A stretch of 6,774 nucleotides of DNA from an uncultured Rhodospirillales bacterium (GTDB lineage Bacteria > Pseudomonadota > Alphaproteobacteria > Acetobacterales > Acetobacteraceae): NCBI GenBank assembly GCA_903928045.1, contig CAIYPH010000623.1, forward strand, positions 1-6,774, read 5' to 3'. How positions within the stretch are numbered: the first letter of the stretch is position 1; each line of letters opens with the position of its first letter. A model generated the notes under the pieces. The model worked only from the letters and a program-made list of their open reading frames with translations, was not told the origin of the DNA and made no database searches. Positions 1-6,647 of the stretch are shown here, in pieces. The position numbers and the translations under genes are program-made.

Positions 1-2519
1 GCCGGGAAGGGCGCGCCGTAATGCGGGTGCGGGATCACCTGCACCGCGACGCCTGGCATCATCGCCGCGAACCAGCGCGCGGTGTCCGCGGATGGCACGA
101 TGACGGCGGTGGCGGCGCCGATAAGGCGAGCGAACAGGACGCGATGATCGGCGGGCGAGAGGCGCGCGGTGCGCGATGCCTCATGCGCCCCGCCCATGGC
201 AACGCAACGGCCGCAGCGATCGACGTCCGCCCCGCCACAGAACGCGCCCAGCGCATCGATCATCGTGACCCTCGGGCACACCGGGTAGAAATCATGCAGG
301 TAGACGATCGTCGGCAGGCGCGTGGCAAAATCGGCGATGGCGGTTATGAAGCCCGGCGTGAAGCCGAGCACGTGCTGCACGACCATTCGGCTGATGCCAA
401 GCCCGGCGAGCAACGCGAACGTCGCTTGCGCCTCGTCAGGGGCGAAGCCGAGTTTCAGGTCACCGATGGTGAGGGTGATCCGCCCGTCCTGCGCCGCGGC
501 GAGACGCAACAGGAGCGCGCCATCGAAGCCGATATGCGCCGCGATCTCCGCTTCGAACCGCCGCGTTCCGCCCCCCAGCTCATTGCCGACCACGAGCACC
601 GCCGAGGCGTGGCGCCCACGCAGCTTGCCCAGTCGATGCGCATCAAGCGCGCGGCGGGCGGCGCGCAACGGGTCTTCGGCGGTGAAGCGGTGTATGGTGC
701 GATCGTATTCGGGATACATTTCGGCCAGCGCGGCCATGTTGGTGACGATCAGCGCATCGCGCTCGGCGCCGAAGGAGGCGCGCTCCCGGTGCTCCACCAG
801 CACGCCCCCGGCGGCGAGGTGGCGGTAGCCGAGGTCCGCCGCGCGCTGGCAGAACTCGTTCTCCTCACCATAGCCGCGCCCGAACACCTCGTCGAACGGC
901 CCGACTTCATCGAGCGCGGCGCGATGGATCAGCATGCAGAAGCCATGGCCGGTCGGCACCTCGATCCCCATGCCGCCGTTCTCGGCGAGCGCCACGGCGG
1001 CGAGTTCCTCCCACCCCACGTCGGGCAACGCATCGACCGGCTCATTTGGCGTCGGATAGTTGAAAATGGTGGCGTTGTTGGACATCGCGGTGACCGTCGC
1101 GATGCCAGGGGTGGCGTGGGCGAGCGCCTGCATCTCGCCGATGCCACCGGCGAACATCACGGTATCGGAGTTCAGCAGCAGCACGTCGCCGCTCCGGCAC
1201 TCCGCGAAGGCGCGGTTAACGGTGCGGACGAAGCCGAGGTTTTCCGGGTTGGTGAGAATGGCGAGGTTCGGCTGCCCGGCGAATTCGCCCAGCATGGCCG
1301 CCATGCCGGGTTCCGGCGCGGCGTCATTGATCAGCAGGACCGCGTCGCGCCTGGCATCGCGGTGGGCCAGCACACTTTGGATGCAGGCGCGCGTCACCTC
1401 GATGCCGCGATAGACCGGGATCACCACGGTGAGGTGGTGTCCTGTTGCGTCACTGGTCAGGGGAGCCGGGACTGCGAGGGCTGCGCTACCCTCAGCCTGG
1501 CGCAACGTGGCAATATAGGCGGCGAGCGCGGCCTGGGCGATCGCGCGGTCCTCGGCGTCCGCCATCGTCGCGCGCACACGCTGGGCGGCGCGGCGGGCAA
1601 CGGCGACCATGCCGTCGGTTCCGCCGACCATGAAGGGGCCGCCGAACAGCTCGGCGTCATTCCCCTTGAGCCGCAGCGAAATCCGGTTCAACGCGGCGAT
1701 CTCGACGTGCTCGCCCTCGCGGAACGGTATCGCCTCCGGCGGGTCGAGCGCGAAATCGAAGCCGACATGCCAGCCCTTGGGCCCGTCGGCCTCCGGCGTG
1801 CGGCGATTGGCCTTGCCACTGCCAACCATGCGGCCGCCACGCCAGGCCTCGACGGTGAAGCGTCGGCCGAGCGCGTCGGGGGCACCGACCCAGCCGGTGC
1901 AACGGGTTGGGCTCAGTTCCACCAAGGCACCGCCCACCGCCACGAATGGGGCCAACATCGGGCCGAAGCGCACGCCATTGGCTTGCAAGGCAAGCATGAC
2001 GCCGGGCTTGCCGACGCAGCTTTCCGGAATGGGCAGGTAGAAGCGAGCTGGGCGGAAATAGGGGTCACTGCCATCGGCGGCAATCGTTGAGCGGACGGTA
2101 GCGAGCACATTGCCCGCTTCATCCGCCACCTCGATGCGGGGCGCCGCGGCGCCAGTGGAACGCTCGGTCACCCAGCCATCGAAATGCCCGTGGGCAACCT
2201 CGATGAACCCGTCGAATATCCCACGCCCCGCCTGCACCGGCGAGCCGTGCAGCGGAATGCCGTCCGCGGTGACGGTGAACTGTGCGGCCTCCACCACCCC
2301 GGCCAGCGGGATGCGAAAAGCGAAAGAGTTGCGGCCATAGCCCAGCGCCGCGAGATCGGGGCGCGAGCGGGTGGCCCGCCCGCCAGCAACCTTGTTGCCG
2401 GCGGCGTCGCGCACCTCGATCACACACGTATGGTCATCGGGTCGGGCGATTGCCCAACCCGTCAGATACAGCCCCTCGAACCCGTCAACCGCGCCGTGGA
2501 CGCTTGCGGCTCCGCTCAT
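1..2519 (-). CDS. Large multidomain glycosyltransferase (three N-terminal repeats + GT2 + GT4-like), C-terminus cut by window edge
   Basis: The minus-strand frame from ATG at 2519 is open without a stop to position 1, giving 839 residues of an incomplete protein. Residues 1-265 hold three beta-rich repeats, each with a Gly-Trp pair (21-22, 115-116, 209-210). Residues about 303-341 look like a helical linker. A GT2 domain follows: VVIPVYRG at 365-372, IND at 397-399, NPENLGF at 424-430, the metal-binding-type NSDT at 450-453, GYGEENEF at 549-556 and VEH at 575-577. From 638 a GT-B/GT4-like fold begins: VLVVGNELGGGTRR (641-654), YLHDFYPVCPR (740-750), cysteines 761, 769 and 772, and VIPHPH (828-833). 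Such proteins usually build surface polysaccharide in the cytoplasm from nucleotide sugars; the sugar and acceptor cannot be told. There is no signal peptide or membrane segment. The start overlaps the phasin stop (ATGA) and follows purine-rich GGGGAAGGA. Confident as a glycosyltransferase; the exact role is unknown. Confidence 0.9.
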   Translation of the reverse strand, partial: MSGAASVHGAVDGFEGLYLTGWAIARPDDHTCVIEVRDAAGNKVAGGRATRSRPDLAALGYGRNSFAFRIPLAGVVEAAQFTVTADGIPLHGSPVQAGRGIFDGFIEVAHGHFDGWVTERSTGAAAPRIEVADEAGNVLATVRSTIAADGSDPYFRPARFYLPIPESCVGKPGVMLALQANGVRFGPMLAPFVAVGGALVELSPTRCTGWVGAPDALGRRFTVEAWRGGRMVGSGKANRRTPEADGPKGWHVGFDFALDPPEAIPFREGEHVEIAALNRISLRLKGNDAELFGGPFMVGGTDGMVAVARRAAQRVRATMADAEDRAIAQAALAAYIATLRQAEGSAALAVPAPLTSDATGHHLTVVIPVYRGIEVTRACIQSVLAHRDARRDAVLLINDAAPEPGMAAMLGEFAGQPNLAILTNPENLGFVRTVNRAFAECRSGDVLLLNSDTVMFAGGIGEMQALAHATPGIATVTAMSNNATIFNYPTPNEPVDALPDVGWEELAAVALAENGGMGIEVPTGHGFCMLIHRAALDEVGPFDEVFGRGYGEENEFCQRAADLGYRHLAAGGVLVEHRERASFGAERDALIVTNMAALAEMYPEYDRTIHRFTAEDPLRAARRALDAHRLGKLRGRHASAVLVVGNELGGGTRRFEAEIAAHIGFDGALLLRLAAAQDGRITLTIGDLKLGFAPDEAQATFALLAGLGISRMVVQHVLGFTPGFITAIADFATRLPTIVYLHDFYPVCPRVTMIDALGAFCGGADVDRCGRCVAMGGAHEASRTARLSPADHRVLFARLIGAATAVIVPSADTARWFAAMMPGVAVQVIPHPHYGAPFP

Positions 2520-2977
2520 TCCTTCCCCATCAGCGCCTTCATCTCGTCGACCGCCTCGACGAAGCGCTGGTTGAGCTGGCCGATCGCCTCGTCATTGGCG
2601 CGCTGGATGAGGTCGGACATTTCTTTGGTATTGGCCACCGCGCGCTCATAGGCCTTCTTCATCAGGTCGGCCTGCGCTGCCGCCTTCTCGCCTGGCGCAT
2701 CGGTGGAGGAGAGGGCGCGCATGGTCTCGGAAAGCTCGGCCATGGTCTGCTGCATGATTTCCATGTGCCGCTTGGCCACCGTCTGCGCGCCTTCGAGGGC
2801 GATGCGGTTGGCGGCCGAGAGCGCATCCATGTTGCGCTTCTGCACGGCGAGCAGCGCCTCCATATTGGGCGCTGCGGGCAGCTTCATCGCGCCGAACATC
2901 TTGGTCCATTCCTCCATGGCCTGCTGGGCATTGCCAGAGGTGAAGGGGAAGCCGGGTTTACCTGGTTCGATGGCCAT
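2516..2977 (-). CDS. Phasin family protein (polyhydroxyalkanoate granule-associated)
   Basis: This encodes 153 residues. Phasins coat intracellular polyhydroxyalkanoate granules and control their number and size. The family pattern is clear: PNMEALLAVQKRNMDALSAA at 37-56, then a long, mostly helical, heptad-like stretch rich in Ala, Met, Glu and Gln (about 57-90), a short break with Pro (STDAPGEK, 91-98), and a second amphipathic helix to the C-terminus. There is no signal peptide or membrane segment, and the length is typical. The ATG at 2977 is preferred over an upstream in-frame TTG at 2992 because CAGGAG lies 6 nt before it. It follows the AliA-like gene by 63 nt and its stop overlaps the glycosyltransferase start. 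A storage role would fit beside a pathway that ends in acetyl-CoA, but that link is inference. The phasin family call is strong; the individual substrate granule is not shown. Confidence 0.88.
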   Translation of the reverse strand: MAIEPGKPGFPFTSGNAQQAMEEWTKMFGAMKLPAAPNMEALLAVQKRNMDALSAANRIALEGAQTVAKRHMEIMQQTMAELSETMRALSSTDAPGEKAAAQADLMKKAYERAVANTKEMSDLIQRANDEAIGQLNQRFVEAVDEMKALMGKE

Positions 2978-2983
2978 GGCGCG

Positions 2984-2989
2984 CTCCTG
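2984..2989 (-). promoter_or_regulatory. Shine-Dalgarno site of the phasin gene
   Basis: CAGGAG on the minus strand, 6 nt before the ATG at 2977. It decides the start against the in-frame TTG at 2992, which lies upstream of the site. Confidence 0.65.
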
Positions 2990-2997
2990 CAAACGAT

Positions 2998-3022
2998 CCG
3001 GCCAATCTACGCCATTGGCCGG
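2998..3022. repeat. Perfect 9-bp inverted repeat between aliA-like gene and phasin gene
   Basis: CCGGCCAAT (2998-3006) and ATTGGCCGG (3014-3022) are exact reverse complements separated by 7 nt. It sits in the 63-nt gap after the ligase stop codon. As minus-strand RNA it would form a GC-rich hairpin. Only a short T run (GTTT) follows, so it is a poor match to a classical Rho-independent terminator. It could be a weak terminator or attenuator, an RNA-stabilising hairpin that separates catabolic operon from phasin levels, or a protein-binding palindrome. The pairing is seen directly; the function is inferred. Confidence 0.5.
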
Positions 3023-3040
3023 CCGATTGCACGCTGCCAG

Positions 3041-4663
3041 CTATCCCCGCGCGGTCTCGCGCAGGCGGAATTTCTGGATCTTGCCGCTCGGCGTGCGCGG
3101 CAGCGCGTCCATGATTTCGAGCCGCTCCGGAATATACTGGCGAGCCATCTGCTGGTCCGCGAGAAACGCCACCATGTCAGCGAAACTCAGCTCCGCCCCG
3201 TCGCGCAATTTCACGAAGGCGCAGGCCCGCTCGCCCAGCCGCGCATCGGGATAGCCGACGATGGCGACCTCGGCGATGGCGGGGTGGCGGTAGAGCAGGT
3301 TCTCCACCTCCACCACAGGGATATTCTCGCCGCCACGGATAATGATGTCCTTCGAGCGGCCGGCGATGCGGATGTAGCCCTCGCCATCCATGCGCGCGAG
3401 GTCCCCGGTATCGAACCAGCCATCGGCGTCGGTATTGTCGAGTTCGGGGCGCTTGAGGTAGCCGGCGAAGTTGGAGCAGCCGCGCACCTGCAACCGCCCC
3501 TCGGCCCCGGCCGGTAGCACGGCGCCCTCGGCATCGATCACCCGCACCGCCATGCCCGGCAGAGCCAGCCCATCGGTGGTGGTGGCCTTCTCCTCGGGAT
3601 CATCGAGCCGCGTGGTGGTGACGGCACCGTTCTCCGACATGCCCCAGGCCGAGATTACCGCCGCCCCCAGAGTGGGCCGTGCCCGTGTCACCAAAGCACG
3701 GGGGATCGGCGCGCCGGCCGAGACGAACACTTTGAGGCTCGGCGTGCCGGCGCCGCTCGCCGCGACATGCTCGGTCAGGTCGTTGAGGAAGGGGGTGGCG
3801 CCCATGGTGAAGCTCGCGCCCTCCTGGATGATCTGCCGCGCCATTTCGGGCGCGGTGAACACATCCTGCAGCACCGCGGTGGCGCCGAGCATCACTGGTA
3901 GCACCAGGCCGTACATGAAGCCAAGCTGGTGAGCCATCGGCGAGGGCATGTGGATCACGTCATCGGCGCCAAGGCCGAGGCGATCGGCGAAGGGCACGAG
4001 GTTGGACAGCATGGTGTTGGAGGTGTGCAGCACCCCCTTCGGCTCGCCGGTGGTGCCCGACGTATAGAGCAGCTGGATCACGTCATCCGCCCCGAGATCG
4101 GTCGCCCGCGCCAGCGGCGCACCGGCGAGCAGCGCCTCGAAGGGCTCGGCGCCCGCGCCACTGCCGCCGGCGGTGAACACATGGCGCAGCCGCGGCAGCC
4201 GGGCGCGCAGATTTCCGGCCATCCCCGCATAGTCGAACCCGCGGAACCGGGCGGGCACCACCAGCACCGAGGTCTCGGCGAGATCAAGCATGAAGGACAG
4301 CTCACGCTCGCGGAAAATCACCATCAGCGGATTGCTCACCGCGCCGAGCTTGAGGCAGGCGAGGTGCAGCACGGTGAATTCCCACCAATTCGGCAGCTGG
4401 AACGAGACCGTATCCCCCTGCCCCACCCCGCGCGCGGCCAACCCCGCGGCGGCGCGGTCGGCGAGGTCGTCGAGCTGGCGGTAGGAGAGGCGCGTCTCGC
4501 TACGGCCCTCCACCCCATCGGTGCGGATCGCCACCACCGCCGTCTTGTCGGGCGTCGTCGCCACCGCACGGGTAAGGTGATGAAGCAGCGTGACATCGCG
4601 CCAATCGCCCGAAGCTACCGCGGCATCGCGCCGCGCCATCAGCCGTGCCCGATCAAACTCCAT
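3041..4663 (-). CDS. aliA: AliA-like cyclohexanecarboxylate-CoA ligase (AMP-forming acyl-CoA synthetase)
   Basis: This encodes 540 residues, a usual length for the ANL superfamily. It should activate a carboxylic acid to its CoA thioester with ATP in the cytoplasm, through an acyl-adenylate. The motifs are intact: phosphate-binding loop LYTSGTTGEPKG (199-210), adenine-site SAWGMSENG (338-346), ribose-binding TGD (419-421) with the hinge region GRSKDIIIRGGENI (435-448), and adenylation lysine K528 in PRTPSGKIQK. Cyclohexanecarboxylate as substrate rests mainly on the neighbours (badH, badI, aliB-like), since substrate is hard to read from such ligases; a medium-chain or other cyclic acid is possible. 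The ATG at 4663 is chosen because GAGGGG lies 7 nt upstream. An adjacent GTG at 4666 is possible, and longer starts would run into the dehydrogenase gene. It lies 28 nt after that gene, in the same operon. Confidence 0.85.
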   Translation of the reverse strand: MEFDRARLMARRDAAVASGDWRDVTLLHHLTRAVATTPDKTAVVAIRTDGVEGRSETRLSYRQLDDLADRAAAGLAARGVGQGDTVSFQLPNWWEFTVLHLACLKLGAVSNPLMVIFRERELSFMLDLAETSVLVVPARFRGFDYAGMAGNLRARLPRLRHVFTAGGSGAGAEPFEALLAGAPLARATDLGADDVIQLLYTSGTTGEPKGVLHTSNTMLSNLVPFADRLGLGADDVIHMPSPMAHQLGFMYGLVLPVMLGATAVLQDVFTAPEMARQIIQEGASFTMGATPFLNDLTEHVAASGAGTPSLKVFVSAGAPIPRALVTRARPTLGAAVISAWGMSENGAVTTTRLDDPEEKATTTDGLALPGMAVRVIDAEGAVLPAGAEGRLQVRGCSNFAGYLKRPELDNTDADGWFDTGDLARMDGEGYIRIAGRSKDIIIRGGENIPVVEVENLLYRHPAIAEVAIVGYPDARLGERACAFVKLRDGAELSFADMVAFLADQQMARQYIPERLEIMDALPRTPSGKIQKFRLRETARG

Positions 4664-4670
4664 CACCCGT

Positions 4671-4676
4671 CCCCTC
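4671..4676 (-). promoter_or_regulatory. Shine-Dalgarno site of the AliA-like ligase gene
   Basis: GAGGGG on the minus strand, 7 nt before the ATG at 4663, within the 28-nt gap after the dehydrogenase stop. It supports the short start over in-frame starts farther upstream. Confidence 0.6.
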
Positions 4677-4691
4677 GTTGCCGCGCGGTCT

Positions 4692-5849
4692 TCAGCCGCG
4701 GTTGAGATGCTGAACTGAAACGCGCCCGGCACGCTCGCGGGCGACGATCATCTTCATGATTTGCGCGGTGCCATCGCCGATCTCGAGCCCCATCACGTCA
4801 CGCAGGCGCTGCTGGTGCGGCATGTCGAGCGACCAGCCGTAATGCCCGTGAGTGAGCAGGCACTGGTGGATCACGTCCACCGCCGTCTTGGGGCCGAGCC
4901 ATTTGCACATCGCGGCCTCGGCGGTATGTGCCTCGCCGGCGTCACGCAGCGCCAGCGTGTGGTAGCAAAGCTGCCGCACGGCCGCGATCATCCCCTCGCC
5001 CTCAGCGATGGGGAAGCTCACGCCCTGGTACTGCGCAATCGGCGCGCCGAAGGCCTGTCGCTCCGTGACATAGGCCCAGGTTTCATCGAGCGAGGCCTGC
5101 GCGGTGGCGCAGCATTGCAGGCCGATCAGCGCGCGGCTGTAGTCGAACCCCTGCATCACCTGCACGAAACCCTGCCCTTCCTCGGCGAGACGCCAGGCAG
5201 CGGGGACGCGCACGTCATCGAAGAAGATCGAGCCGCGGCCAACCGCCTTGCTGCCGAGATCGTTGAAGCGGGTGCGGCTGATGCCCGGCAAATCGAGCGG
5301 CACCAGGAAGGCCGAGACGCCGCGTGCGCCGGGGCCACCGGTGCGGGCGAACACCACCGCGGCATCGGCCTGATCGGCCATGCTGATGGAGGATTTCTCG
5401 CCGGACAGCACGTAGTCCCCGCCATCGCGCCGGGCCGCCACCGCGAGATTGGCGGCGTCCGACCCGCCGCGCGGCTCGGTCAACGCCAGCGCGAACAACG
5501 CCTCGCCGGCGACGATGCGGGGGATCCAGTGCGCCGCCAGCTCGGGCGCGGCGTGGCGGGCGACGATCTGCCCGTTCAGCGAGCCGAGCAGTTGAACGTA
5601 GGAGACATTGATATCCGCGTGCGCCACCGCCTCGATCACCACCCCGGTGGTGACGCTGGAGGCACCGATGCCGCCGCAATCCTCCGGCAGATCCGCGCCG
5701 ATCAGCCCGAGCGCGCCCATCTCGCGGACGAGATCACGGTCGATCCGCCCCGACGCCTCACGCGCCATGTAGCCAGGGGCGAGGCGTTCGGCGGCGAAGC
5801 GGCGCGCGACCGCCTGGATGTCGCGCTGTTCGGCGTCCAGCAGTGCCAT
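4692..5849 (-). CDS. aliB: AliB-like cyclohexanecarboxyl-CoA dehydrogenase (acyl-CoA dehydrogenase family)
   Basis: This encodes 385 residues, the normal length of FAD-dependent acyl-CoA dehydrogenases. The predicted reaction is oxidation of cyclohexanecarboxyl-CoA to cyclohex-1-ene-1-carboxyl-CoA, with electrons passed to electron-transfer flavoprotein. The helical N-domain is followed by ALTEPRGGSD (122-131), very close to the family signature, then the beta-domain with SGEKSSISMADQADAAVVFA (149-168). The C-domain contains ERQAFGAPIAQYQGVSFPIA (263-282) and the late segment RDVMGLEIGDGTAQI (350-364). Where most relatives have the catalytic Glu in a YEGT motif, this protein has GDGT, so D359 is the likely base. 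The ATG at 5849 lies 2 nt after the badI stop. No good ribosome-binding site is visible, which suggests translational coupling to badI. The reading frame extends upstream through badI, but that part is antisense-like shadow. Substrate is assigned largely by context. Confidence 0.85.
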   Translation of the reverse strand: MALLDAEQRDIQAVARRFAAERLAPGYMAREASGRIDRDLVREMGALGLIGADLPEDCGGIGASSVTTGVVIEAVAHADINVSYVQLLGSLNGQIVARHAAPELAAHWIPRIVAGEALFALALTEPRGGSDAANLAVAARRDGGDYVLSGEKSSISMADQADAAVVFARTGGPGARGVSAFLVPLDLPGISRTRFNDLGSKAVGRGSIFFDDVRVPAAWRLAEEGQGFVQVMQGFDYSRALIGLQCCATAQASLDETWAYVTERQAFGAPIAQYQGVSFPIAEGEGMIAAVRQLCYHTLALRDAGEAHTAEAAMCKWLGPKTAVDVIHQCLLTHGHYGWSLDMPHQQRLRDVMGLEIGDGTAQIMKMIVARERAGRVSVQHLNRG

Positions 5850-5851
5850 GG

Positions 5852-6634
5852 CTACATCTGGTGCTTGCGGAAGTTCGGCTTGCGCTTTTCCTTCAGCGCA
5901 TTCACGCCCTCCTGGGATTCGGCGCTGGCGTAGTACATCGACAGCGTCTGCATCCCCATGGCACCGATGCCGCGGATGTTTTCGGAATCGGCGTTGAAGG
6001 AACGCTTGGCGATGGCGATCGCGGTCGGGCTGCGCTCCATGATTTCCGCGCACCAGCGGGCGATCTCGGCATCGAGTTCCTCATGCGGCACCACCGCATT
6101 GACCAGGCCCATCGCCATCGCCTCGGCGGCGCTGTAGCGGCGGCACATGTACCAGATCTCGCGCGCCTTCTTTTCGCCCACCACGCGGGCGAGATAGGCG
6201 GTGCCGAAACCGGGATCGACCGAGCCCATCTTGGGGCCAACCTGCCCGAAAATCGCCTTCTCCGAAGCAATCGTGAGATCGCAGACGGTAGCGAGCACGT
6301 TGCCGCCGCCGATCGCATAGCCCTGCACGCGGGCGATCACCGGCTTCGGCACGTCCCGGATCACGCCCTGCAATTCCTCGACCGGCAGGCCGATCATGCC
6401 ACGGCCGTCATACTGGCCTTCATGCGCCGACTGGTCGCCTCCGGTGCAGAAGGCGCGATCACCAGCGCCACCGAGCACGATCACGCCGATCGACTTGTCC
6501 CAGCCGGCCTTGTTGAAGGCGCGGATAAGCTCCTCGCAGGTCTGTCCGCGGAAGGCGTTCATCACCTGCGGGCGGTTGATGGTGATATGCGCCACGCCGT
6601 CTTCGACGCGGTAGAGAATGTCGGTGTAGTCCAT
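5852..6634 (-). CDS. badI: 2-ketocyclohexanecarboxyl-CoA hydrolase BadI
   Basis: This encodes 260 residues, the length I recall for Rhodopseudomonas palustris BadI, and it resembles that protein along its whole length. The enzyme opens the ring of 2-ketocyclohexane-1-carboxyl-CoA with water to give pimeloyl-CoA, a retro-Dieckmann type step. It is a crotonase-fold protein close to MenB (naphthoate synthase). Visible motifs are INRPQVMNAFRG (19-30), the oxyanion-hole segments RAFCTGGDQ (60-68) and GYAIGGGNVLA (105-115), GPKMGSVDPGFG (133-144) with the MenB-like Asp at 140, and a MenB-like C-terminal segment YYASAESQEG (234-243) followed by EKRKPNFRK (249-257). The ATG at 6634 is chosen because GAGGAGA lies 6 nt upstream; an in-frame TTG at 6649 would lie before that site. 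It starts 11 nt after the badH stop and ends 2 nt before the dehydrogenase, in one operon. Confidence 0.95.
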   Translation of the reverse strand: MDYTDILYRVEDGVAHITINRPQVMNAFRGQTCEELIRAFNKAGWDKSIGVIVLGGAGDRAFCTGGDQSAHEGQYDGRGMIGLPVEELQGVIRDVPKPVIARVQGYAIGGGNVLATVCDLTIASEKAIFGQVGPKMGSVDPGFGTAYLARVVGEKKAREIWYMCRRYSAAEAMAMGLVNAVVPHEELDAEIARWCAEIMERSPTAIAIAKRSFNADSENIRGIGAMGMQTLSMYYASAESQEGVNALKEKRKPNFRKHQM

Positions 6635-6640
6635 TGGGAG

Positions 6641-6647
6641 TCTCCTC
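6641..6647 (-). promoter_or_regulatory. Shine-Dalgarno site of badI, overlapping the badH stop codon
   Basis: GAGGAGA on the minus strand, 6 nt before the badI ATG. Its first two bases belong to the TGA stop of badH (6646-6648), so ribosomes ending badH sit on the badI initiation site. This layout favours coupled translation. Confidence 0.7.

Noticed and set aside
21..2090. 689-codon plus-strand open frame, the longest that begins and ends with start and stop inside the window
   Set aside because: It is in exact codon register with the minus-strand glycosyltransferase, so it stays open only because that gene avoids TTA, CTA and TCA codons, as GC-rich genes do. It ends exactly where the glycosyltransferase has a TCA codon. 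Its product is rich in Arg, His and Gly with no recognisable domain, while the minus strand shows clear GT2 motifs.
2094..2114. 21-nt near-identical repeat with 6284-6304 (one mismatch)
   Set aside because: Both copies encode NVLATV in unrelated proteins (glycosyltransferase repeat 2 and BadI) with the same preferred codons. There is no further similarity around them, so chance is the simplest explanation.
2282..3517. 411-codon plus-strand open frame
   Set aside because: It is in codon register with, and antisense to, the phasin and ligase genes, and runs across their boundary. There is no domain and its composition is shadow-like.
3929..4705. 258-codon plus-strand open frame
   Set aside because: Register-matched antisense shadow of the AliA-like ligase, which has intact catalytic motifs.
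4664..4732. Longer start for the AliA-like ligase
   Set aside because: It would overlap the end of the dehydrogenase gene, and GAGGGG is well placed for the ATG at 4663. Only the neighbouring GTG at 4666 remains a minor alternative.
4761..5933. 390-codon plus-strand open frame
   Set aside because: Register-matched antisense shadow of the AliB-like dehydrogenase; rich in His, Arg and Gly and without family motifs.
5850..6053. N-terminal extension of the dehydrogenase by 68 residues
   Set aside because: The extension overlaps badI, is Arg/His-rich and unlike acyl-CoA dehydrogenases. The ATG at 5849 gives the usual start of the family fold.
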